64,000 nt of DNA from Microcoleus vaginatus HSN003 (GTDB lineage: Bacteria > Cyanobacteriota > Cyanobacteriia > Cyanobacteriales > Microcoleaceae), in the NCBI RefSeq assembly GCF_022701255.1, contig NZ_CP031705.1, positions 4,960,001 through 5,024,000 of the forward strand. Reading direction: 5' to 3'. A model generated the notes under the pieces. That model was not told the DNA's origin and did not search any database. It saw only the letters and a list, made by a program, of their open reading frames with translations. Below, in pieces: positions 1-6,615 of this stretch. Both the position numbers and the translations under genes were made by a program. Within the stretch, counting starts at the first letter, position 1. Every line of letters begins with the position of its first letter.

Positions 1-319
1 GCGACAAATACAGCGGATCGATACCAGTTGTGCCCAAAGTTTGCTCGTAATTGTAGTAGTAGTGCAGCGGCACTTCTGCTACGGGCAGGTTTAGCATACC
101 TTCATAGAACTCCCTCGCTTGTCCGAGATCCGATACCATGACCGTGTGTACCTTCGGAGCACTGGTGAGAAACATCCACATCGCCCCGGCATAGGCCGCC
201 AGCAGCATTACCATAATCCCTTGAGTCGAAAATAAGCTGTCCAGGGGCAGGGACGGCAAAAAAGAGCTCAAGTACAAAGGCCGAAGTCCAAAAGCAATAA
301 AACTAACTGCTAGAGTCAT
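1..319 (-). CDS. VOC (glyoxalase-like) family protein, 3' end cut by the window edge
   Basis: The minus strand opens with ATG at 319 and stays open to the window edge, giving 106 residues. Two hydrophobic stretches lie in the first 50 residues (likely membrane anchor), followed by a segment reading KVHTVMVSDLGQAREFYEG, which is how the first beta-alpha unit of a vicinal oxygen chelate domain begins. The catalytic or metal-binding part lies beyond the edge, so no substrate can be named. Membrane-anchored VOC proteins of this kind occur in cyanobacteria (family knowledge); the assignment rests on one half-domain. Confidence 0.6.
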   Translation of the reverse strand, partial: MTLAVSFIAFGLRPLYLSSFLPSLPLDSLFSTQGIMVMLLAAYAGAMWMFLTSAPKVHTVMVSDLGQAREFYEGMLNLPVAEVPLHYYYNYEQTLGTTGIDPLYLS

Positions 320-438
320 GAATTATAAGAAAGGTAAACAACGAAATTTAGGAAGATTGCAGTCGCGATCGCCCGCGAGACTTAAACTATTAGCTTAGCC
401 ATCTATGTTAGCAAAAACTAGCGGTTAAGCCCTACCCG

Positions 439-843
439 ATGAAAGTCTTTGTATACGGCACTCTCAAACCGGGGGAGTCCAACTACCTCCGCTACTGCGA
501 AGGAAAAGTTGTGGATGCTTGCCCGGCGATCGCCCGCGGTCAACTTTTCGCCCTGCCGATCGGCTATCCTGCGATGATGGCCGGAGATGGCACAGTCTGC
601 GGTTTTCTCCTCTGTTTCGCAAACTCTGCTATTTTGGACGATTTAGACCGACTGGAAGACTATCATCCGCTGCGGGAACCGACACAAAACGAATATCAGC
701 GGCAGGAAATCGAAATTTTCGATCGACACCTCAAACCTTTAGGCACGGCTTGGGCATACTTCATGTTACCCGATCGCGTTCGTTCCCTAGGAGGCATCTG
801 GCTGCCCCACGGGAGGTGGGAAAATCGGTTTTTCACCAAATAA
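439..843 (+). CDS. Gamma-glutamylcyclotransferase-like (AIG2/GGCT fold) protein
   Basis: A 134-residue protein beginning with the family signature VYGTLKPGESN at residues 5-15, the loop that binds the gamma-glutamyl group. Glu73 in LDRLEDY is at the place of the catalytic glutamate. The length fits the single-domain AIG2/YtfP group. Members cleave gamma-glutamyl amino acids or amines to 5-oxoproline, but many have no proven substrate, so the function is a family-level guess. The gene is divergent from the VOC gene and convergent with the regulator remnant at 864-994. The start ATG is the first in frame. Confidence 0.85.
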   Translation: MKVFVYGTLKPGESNYLRYCEGKVVDACPAIARGQLFALPIGYPAMMAGDGTVCGFLLCFANSAILDDLDRLEDYHPLREPTQNEYQRQEIEIFDRHLKPLGTAWAYFMLPDRVRSLGGIWLPHGRWENRFFTK

Positions 844-863
844 GGTGGTTAATGCCGATGAGC

Positions 864-994
864 TTAGGAAATGGCCATTGCCGTGGGCGAAGGCGGCTCG
901 AACCTGTAACCATAACCCCGAATAGTTTTAATAAACTGCGATCCAGTAACATCAACTTGAATCATTTTCTTGCGAATCTGACCGATATGTACGC
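864..994 (-). pseudogene. C-terminal piece of a disrupted OmpR-type response regulator
   Basis: Reading the minus strand from 994 gives SVHIGQIRKKMIQ, then FIKTIRGYGYRFE and a stop at 864-866. This is the recognition helix and wing of an OmpR/PhoB winged-helix domain. The N-terminal part of the same gene lies 4.1 kb away at 5146-5732. When the insertion 997-5143 and one TA copy are removed, the reading frame joins exactly as EQKVV-SVHIGQ, and the distance from the internal stop at 5328 to the end is 105 whole codons. The two pieces are therefore one former gene. Confidence 0.9.
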
Positions 995-1000
995 TAAGTA
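995..1000. repeat. 6-bp target duplication TAAGTA of the IS5/IS1182-like element
   Basis: TAAGTA at 995-1000 precedes the left end of the element and recurs at 2666-2671 just after its right end. The duplicated bases include the TA target and the first four bases of the IS630 end, which shows that this element arrived after IS630. Confidence 0.8.
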
Positions 1001-2665
1001 GGGCTTGCTGGATAAGTGCAGAAAGGTTACACGGCTTGGTTATGCGATCGTCCGATCAAGGAAAGTGTGCAAGATAAACAGGTAAAATAGTACAAAAGCC
1101 TTGCATCACCCAGTGCGAGCGTGTACAGAAAAGCTGAGCTTGCCTCAAGTCCCCCATCCGAGTTTGAACTGCCCTTTGGAGGAAGGTTGTCATCAGACAA
1201 CCGTTGGGTAAAAATGGCCGAACTAATTCCCTGGTCAGAGTTTGAAGCAGAATATGCCCAAAACTTCCCCACAGAAAAGGGCGCACCAGCCAAATCATTT
1301 CGGATGGCATTGGGAGCATTAATCATCAAAGAAAAACTGGGAATTAGCGCTCGCGAAACGGTAGAACAGATTCGCGAAAACCCCTATCTGCAATACTTTA
1401 TCGGTCAATCAAGCTACAGTAATGAACTCGCATTTGACCCATCTCTATTAGTACACTTTCGGCAACGAATCAGTCCGAACCTCATCAATAAAGTCAACGA
1501 ACGCATGGTCGAAAAAATGCGCTCTCTCACCCCAATCAAACCAGAAAAAAAAAAGGCTTCGGACGGCAAAAATGAGTCACCCAATCGCGGTAAGTTGATC
1601 GTAGATGCAACCTGTGCCCCAGCCGATATTAGTTATCCGACCGACTTAGGACTATTAAACGGAGCCAGAGTTCATACAGAAAAAATCCTAGACATTCTCT
1701 ATAAACAAATCAAAGAAAAAACCCATAAAAAACCAAGAACCTACCGTAATCTCGCCCGAAAAGATTACTTAGCAGTAGCCAAACAAAGACGACCCACCCG
1801 AAACAAAAGAAGACAGGCAATTAAAAAACAACTTCAGTACATCAAAAGAAACCTAGCTCATATTGAACAGCTAATCGATTTAGGTGCGACCATAGAAGGT
1901 CTGAATAAAAAGCAATATAAAACTTTGCTAGTCCTCACAGAAGTCGCTCGCCAACAACAGTGGTTATTTGACAACGATAAACAGAGTATTGAGGATAGAA
2001 TAGTAAGTTTAAGTCAACCCCATATTCGTCCTATAGTCAGAGGAAAAGCCGGGAAAAGCGTAGAGTTTGGAGCCAAACTGTCAGCCAGTTGTTTTGAAGG
2101 ATATGTATTTTTAGACCGGATGAGCTGGGATAACTTTAACGAATCAGGGGACTTAAAAGCACAAGTAGAAGCTTATTATAGATTTACAGGATATTATCCA
2201 GAGTCAGTTCATGCAGATCGCATTTATCGTACAATATCAAACCGAGCGTGGTGCAAAGAAAGAGGAATTAGGCTCAGTGGGCCCCCTCTAGGAAGACCCC
2301 CAGCAAATGTGAGTAAATCAAAAAAGAAGCAAGCGTTGGAAGATGAGAGAATTAGAAATGCAATTGAGGGCAAGTTTGGGCAAGGGAAACGAAGATTCGG
2401 TCTCAATCGAGTGATGGCAAAACTTGATAATACATCTGGTACAGTTATTGCAATTAGTTTTTTGGTAATGAACCTTGCTACCTGGTGGCGTCGGCTTTTT
2501 TGTGTGTTTTTATGTCTATTTGGAAAAAGAACACCTGTTTTTGGGTTGAAGATAATCCCCAATTATAGATGGGGGGACTCGATACAGAAAAAACTTATAT
2601 TTAACTCTGCTTGAATATATCGATCGCTCCTGTTCTTAGTTTGCGATCGATTATTCAGCAAACCC
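1001..2665 (+). mobile_element. IS5/IS1182-like insertion sequence, apparently intact
   Basis: The ends are imperfect inverted repeats, GGGCTTGCTGGATAA on the left and GGGTTTGCTGAATAA on the right (read inward). It is bordered by direct TAAGTA copies. The 1665-bp element encodes a single full-length transposase. It is inserted into the tip of the older IS630 element. Confidence 0.85.
1121..2614 (+). CDS. IS5/IS1182-like DDE transposase (DUF772 N-terminal domain)
   Basis: A 497-residue DDE transposase starting with GTG. The N-terminal part (residues about 25-125) has the DUF772-type helical region ending in LLVHFRQRI. The catalytic core follows: first Asp in LIVDATCAPADI, second Asp in VHADRIYRT, then GIRLSGPPLGRP, and the Glu region in NAIEGKFGQGKRRFGLNRV. 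A basic Lys/Arg-rich segment lies between the first two motifs. No frameshift or stop is visible, so this is the only one of the insertion sequences besides ISAs1 that looks able to move. Whether it is filed under IS5 or IS1182 depends on the classifier. Confidence 0.9.
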   Translation: MYRKAELASSPPSEFELPFGGRLSSDNRWVKMAELIPWSEFEAEYAQNFPTEKGAPAKSFRMALGALIIKEKLGISARETVEQIRENPYLQYFIGQSSYSNELAFDPSLLVHFRQRISPNLINKVNERMVEKMRSLTPIKPEKKKASDGKNESPNRGKLIVDATCAPADISYPTDLGLLNGARVHTEKILDILYKQIKEKTHKKPRTYRNLARKDYLAVAKQRRPTRNKRRQAIKKQLQYIKRNLAHIEQLIDLGATIEGLNKKQYKTLLVLTEVARQQQWLFDNDKQSIEDRIVSLSQPHIRPIVRGKAGKSVEFGAKLSASCFEGYVFLDRMSWDNFNESGDLKAQVEAYYRFTGYYPESVHADRIYRTISNRAWCKERGIRLSGPPLGRPPANVSKSKKKQALEDERIRNAIEGKFGQGKRRFGLNRVMAKLDNTSGTVIAISFLVMNLATWWRRLFCVFLCLFGKRTPVFGLKIIPNYRWGDSIQKKLIFNSA

Positions 2666-3437
2666 TAAGTAGCTAGACAAAATTAATTACATAGTTTTCT
2701 CCAAATTCTTTCAGGATTTTTTCCACAGATGTAACAAAAGTTCCCCAACTCTTGTAAGCACATATCTCAATCCATTCATACTTAATAAACAGCCATTTAA
2801 TTTCAATTAAATTTAATTCAGGAGAGTAAGAAGGCAACTCAAAAAGAGTAATATTACGTTGTTTCCACTCTTCAAGTTTGTCAACAATAGCATCACTGGT
2901 ATGAATAGAAGCTTGATCTGTGACAATTACCGTTGGCTTATGTACTGCGGGTAAAAAAGCATCAATACAGGCAATAACTACATCTGAATTAATACTTTGA
3001 GATGAAATATAAGTTTCAAGATGGTTATTTCGATTCATGATTCCTAGTACATTCATTCGCTGACTACGACGACTAGGAATTGTTAAATATTCTCCGATAT
3101 CCTGCCAGCCATAGGGGACACAAGGAATCATACAAAATCCCGTTTCATCCAAGTAATATAAATCAATCTTACCCTCATCATCCAATTGTTTTAATTCTTC
3201 TAATTGCGCCTTTTTATCTTGATATTCTTGGGCTGGAGGCTTTTGATCAACTCCTTTACGCATACGATGCCAACTCATCTTCAGCATTTTTAGTATTCTT
3301 TGAATTGTTTTTATACTCGGACTTATCCCCCAGGCTTCTTGAACTTTTGGGCTAACCTTTTTTAATTGCCTTGGTTCTTGTTTGGCCCACTCTTTGATTT
3401 GGGCTTTCTGCGAAGAGTTAAAGAGTGCCTTAGCACC

Positions 3438-4818
3438 CAGGGTAAGAGCGTCTCAATTATGCTTGACAAAAGGAATCCGAAGAATCTAAGATCTTGTCAA
3501 GAAAACAAGAACTGATAATTTGAATCAGATAATCATTATCCATAGCGGCCCGTTTCATTTTTTGTCGAAGACTACGTTTGTAAGTAGGTTCGCAGTTGAG
3601 GGCATTCAGCGCAATACGTCGCAGGACAGCCAAATTCCGGGGACTGTGGAAAGAGCGAATCCGGCAAGCATCTTCAGCAAAGGTACAATCTAAAGTCCAA
3701 TGAGCCTGATTTTCAATCCCCCAATGTTTTCGGATGGCTCGACCCAAAAGTTGGGCATCACTATCTAAAGAAGTTAGATAGAATTGCACTTCCCGAGTAG
3801 TTTTGTTCCAAAGATGACGCACTCGAACAACCATGACCACACTTTTTAATCCCGCCCATAATCGCGGTTGGTAAAGCTCAGCAATGACCGTAATTGGCAC
3901 CGACCAAACTTGACGGATTTCTCGCCGATGATGACCGGACTCAATCCGTTGCTCATAACTGACATCAATCCCGGAAAATTGCTGTGCAGAAGCTCTATCA
4001 AACCATTCTTTAACCTGATGATGGAGAGTCGGATGATTAGCTTTAAGTGTCAGGACATAATTTCCTTTTTTTTCAATAATCTTTTGAGCAATTTCAGTTT
4101 GAGTCCCCATAGCATCAATAGTAATGATAGAATCAGTGATGTCTAGCAACTCTAATAATGCCGGAATAGCCGTGATCTCATTCGATTTATCATCCACTTT
4201 CATCTGCGCCAAAACCAGACGTTGTTCAGAAGACCAAGCAGTAATAACATGAAGGGCCGATTTGCCTTGATTGCGGTCATAAGAACCTCTAATTGTCTTA
4301 CCATCAATGGGAATAATTTCTCCTCCTGTCTTAGTGACGAGAGTTTCTACCCATCGTCCAAAGCATCGATTCAATGCTTCTGGGTCAATGAACTCAAATA
4401 CTCGACGAAAAGTGTCATCGGAAGGGATACCATAAGGTAAGGTCAAAAACTCTTCTAACCACTTTTTTTTACTAATGCCATAATTCTCGATGTCTTCCCA
4501 CCCTTGCGCTCCGGCGATGATAGCGAAAATTGCGATCGCTAGGATATCGGTGAGTTGATGTTTCTTAGTTCGCTCGACTCTGGGGTCTTTAATATCTGCA
4601 AAATGTGCTACTAAACTTTGTTGAATATCTTGAATCTCTGCTACTTCCCGGAGCGGTAGTTGAGGAAGAGAGCTTTTTTTGCCAGAGGTAGATTTAATCT
4701 CAAAACCCTGAGACATAAAATGTATTCCTAAATATTTTATTGGGTGGCATTGTTGTCATCTCACTTATTTGACTCATTGTCAAGTACAATTTATACCAAA
4801 TTAGATGAGCTTACCCTG
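3438..4818 (-). mobile_element. ISAs1-family insertion sequence with 10-bp target duplication
   Basis: The ends are inverted repeats beginning CAGGGTAAG on both sides (left 3438, right 4818 read inward). The 10-bp sequence CCTTAGCACC is present directly outside both ends (3428-3437 and 4819-4828); ISAs1 elements typically make 8-10-bp duplications. Removing the element and one duplicate restores the IS630 transposase frame. The element is 1381 bp long and carries one intact transposase gene. Confidence 0.92.
3457..4716 (-). CDS. ISAs1-family transposase
   Basis: A 419-residue protein with the DDE_Tnp_1-associated N-terminal domain (HFADIKDPRVERTKKHQLTD, residues about 37-56), then the catalytic motifs: Asp in IPIDGKTIRGS, Asp in ITIDAMGTQTEIA, and the Glu region in HWGIENQAHWTLD followed by FAEDACRIR. 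This is the H-repeat/ISAs1 pattern. The frame is intact from ATG 4716 to the stop 20 bp inside the left end, so it is probably functional. It is slightly longer than many family members because of a 30-residue N-terminal lead. Confidence 0.93.
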   Translation of the reverse strand: MSQGFEIKSTSGKKSSLPQLPLREVAEIQDIQQSLVAHFADIKDPRVERTKKHQLTDILAIAIFAIIAGAQGWEDIENYGISKKKWLEEFLTLPYGIPSDDTFRRVFEFIDPEALNRCFGRWVETLVTKTGGEIIPIDGKTIRGSYDRNQGKSALHVITAWSSEQRLVLAQMKVDDKSNEITAIPALLELLDITDSIITIDAMGTQTEIAQKIIEKKGNYVLTLKANHPTLHHQVKEWFDRASAQQFSGIDVSYEQRIESGHHRREIRQVWSVPITVIAELYQPRLWAGLKSVVMVVRVRHLWNKTTREVQFYLTSLDSDAQLLGRAIRKHWGIENQAHWTLDCTFAEDACRIRSFHSPRNLAVLRRIALNALNCEPTYKRSLRQKMKRAAMDNDYLIQIISSCFLDKILDSSDSFCQA

Positions 4819-5145
4819 CCTTAGCACCTCTTCCTGGTTTATTATAAAGTCCTATCATTCCCTTTAATTCCCACCGATTGAACCAGTTGTAGAGTGTCTT
4901 ATAACTTATTCTAAAAATATTCATTAACTCTCCTTTTTTTACTCCTTGCGAAGCTAATATGAGGCAATGTGCTCTCTGACGTACCTGATGATGTCGGCTT
5001 TGGCGATGAATTCGAGTCGAGCAATTTAGACGAAAGAGGATTTATTTCCCTGATAAACAGCATATGAAATTCTAATTAACTCATAATTTTGCTGGGAATA
5101 TCATTTTACTATGTATTTGTGTAATTAATTCTGTCTAACTACTTA

Positions 5146-5732
5146 ACAACTTTCTGTTCTCCTGTGTCCTTGCAGTTCCACCCCCAACTTTTTTCGATTA
5201 GCTGTTGGCGACTCCAAGATTGACCAGAATGACTTGCCAAAAAATACAAGATATTAAATTCCAAGGCTGTTAACTTGATAATGCGATCGTTGAATGTTGC
5301 TTCCCGGCGCGCTGAATCGATCGCGAATTAATCGAATACAATACGTGATGAAGTGACAGGCCTCATCCGTCTCAACACAACTTCTATACGCATTGCCAAC
5401 TCTGCCAAACCAAAGGGTTTACAGATATAGTCATCAGCACCTGCAGACAAGACTTTAAGTTTATCAGCTTCGTCTGTCCGGCTGCTTAGCATGATCACAA
5501 AAACATTAGTACGGCGTTGCATTTCCTGGCAGAGGTGATAGCCTGTAGTATCCGGTAAATTCCAATCGAGAATTACTAGCAGTGGCTTGAATTGCTCAAA
5601 CAATTCTAAAGCCGACGCGCCATCGGCTGCCGAATCTACTTGATATTTCTGATTTAAAAAGCGATGAACTAGATTGCGGATGGCTGGGTCATCATCCACA
5701 ACGAGAATCTTGGGAGTAGTATCAGTAGTCAT
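5146..5732 (-). pseudogene. Response regulator (receiver plus start of winged helix), broken by a stop codon and insertion sequences
   Basis: The receiver domain is complete: paired acidic residues in ILVVDDDPA, phospho-acceptor Asp in VILDWNLPD, Ser in IMLSSR and Lys in CKPFG. ATG 5732 is preferred to an upstream TTG at 5759 because the domain begins six residues after it. At 5328-5330 a TAA stop follows RIVFD; the same frame then continues FAIDSARREATFNDRIIKL and SWSRQQLIEK, a normal OmpR winged helix, up to the IS630 border at 5145. The last piece is at 864-994. A truncated receiver-only protein of 134 residues could still be made. It lies downstream of the ATPase gene 5818-6411 on the same strand. 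Confidence 0.88.
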
Positions 5733-5817
5733 CACAAAAAAGTTTATTTTTCTTGTCAATTTAAAGCTGGCAATTACAGCACAGCTTTAGTGAAGCGTAA
5801 ATCCGACATCGTTCCAA

Positions 5818-6411
5818 CTAATACAGATTTTTTTCCGGCAATTCTTCTTTCAACTTCGCTTGAATGTCAAAAGGCTCTCCCCAATCCCAAATTTTTACTT
5901 CTAGGTGTTCGTTAAATATCCTTATTTCAAGCTCTATCGGAGTTTCTAATGGCAGATTTTTGTGAGCGTGGCGCACAGCATTCGTAAACCCTTCAATCAC
6001 AGCAAGTTTACACTGATGCAAAACGACTAGGGGAAGTGGTAGAGGATCTAACTGTTCAACCCACGATAAAACTTGAGCAACAGCCTTGATATCAGTATTT
6101 ACTTGAAGGTTAATTTTGTGAAAATGCTGGTTACAAATTGGCTCGGAGTCGGGAACTCGTTGCTTTGGAAACCAGAAATTAAAGCTGGTTAAAACATCGA
6201 GCGCCCGCTTAAAAAAACCAGGGTGACTGCTGTCTTGGGATGGTACTAGACTAGGCTGCTGATAATATTTTACAATCAACAGACAGTTTCGACCGTCAGA
6301 AGTGCGGGTATAACTTAGCTCATCGGCAATTTTGCCAATAATTTTTATACCTATCCCACCTGACGGAATTTCATCTATGTTATCTATCATGGTGCTATCC
6401 TTTGTCATCAT
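5818..6411 (-). CDS. Anti-sigma-type HATPase with its two halves in reversed order
   Basis: This 197-residue protein resembles the RsbW-like ATP-binding regulators of cyanobacteria, but the parts are swapped. Residues about 15-50 read GGIGIKIIGKIADELSYTRT and NCLLIVKYY, normally the C-terminal G-box and last strand. After a linker, residues about 97-195 give LQVNTDIKAVAQVLSW, the N-box helix AVIEGFTNAVRHAHKN and KIWDWGEPFD, which are normally N-terminal. The chain ends at PEKNLY, where the G-box should follow. It could be a circularly permuted yet complete ATPase, or a remnant of a tandem duplication. It precedes the broken response regulator on the same strand, which suggests a former signalling pair. 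Confidence 0.75.
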   Translation of the reverse strand: MMTKDSTMIDNIDEIPSGGIGIKIIGKIADELSYTRTSDGRNCLLIVKYYQQPSLVPSQDSSHPGFFKRALDVLTSFNFWFPKQRVPDSEPICNQHFHKINLQVNTDIKAVAQVLSWVEQLDPLPLPLVVLHQCKLAVIEGFTNAVRHAHKNLPLETPIELEIRIFNEHLEVKIWDWGEPFDIQAKLKEELPEKNLY

Positions 6412-6541
6412 TTAATGTGTACTTTTTTACCTAAAAAAGAGAGTGGCATTCTAAACGATTAAGTTTGCATGATTTATGCCTGACTTTTCCCGTATGCCGT
6501 GCAGTTGTTGTCCTGATCATTTTCTCTTTTTTGCTCGGGTC

Positions 6542-6615
6542 TTGACAAACTCAGTTTGCGATCGCTAAACTGAGCGAAAACTGACATTGACAATTCGATA
6601 AGTAAATTATATAAT
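6542..6615 (+). promoter_or_regulatory. NACHT gene promoter region with palindrome and a consensus promoter overlapping the start codon
   Basis: TTGACA at 6587-6592, a 17-bp spacer and TATAAT at 6610-6615 form a perfect sigma-70-type promoter whose -10 box overlaps the ATG at 6614. Further upstream TTGACA at 6542-6547 is followed by the palindrome CTCAGTTT-N9-AAACTGAG (about 6550-6574) centred on a GCGATCGC site, a plausible operator. Which promoter is used cannot be told from sequence. Confidence 0.5.

Larger units (their letters stand above)
2673..5063 (-). pseudogene. IS630 transposase gene split by ISAs1 and frameshifted
   Basis: The minus strand from ATG 5063 reads MLFIREINPLSSKLLD, then must shift frame near 5020 to continue as RIHRQSRHHQVRQRAHCLI and the HTH stretch KTLYNWFNRWELKGMIGLY. 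It is cut at 4829 by ISAs1 and resumes at 3437 in the same frame (GRGAK-ALFNSSQKAQIKEW). The catalytic part lies at 2673-3287: YLDETGFC, TDQASIHTSD and SYSPELNLIEIKW, the IS630/Tc1-mariner DDE motifs. The stop codon TAG (2673-2675) lies inside the terminal inverted repeat. Both the shift and the insertion inactivate it. Confidence 0.9.
997..5143 (-). mobile_element. IS630-family element, inserted at TA, itself carrying two later insertions
   Basis: The right end (minus-strand reading from 5143) AGTAGTTAGACAGAATTAAT matches the left end AGTAGCTAGACAAAATTAAT, whose first bases AGTA occur at 997-1000 and, after a later insertion, again at 2668-2671. The element is flanked by TA at 995-996 and 5144-5145, the target duplication typical of IS630. 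Without the two younger insertions it would be about 1.1 kb, normal for the family. It interrupts a response-regulator gene. The transposase is broken, so the copy is not autonomous. Confidence 0.88.
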
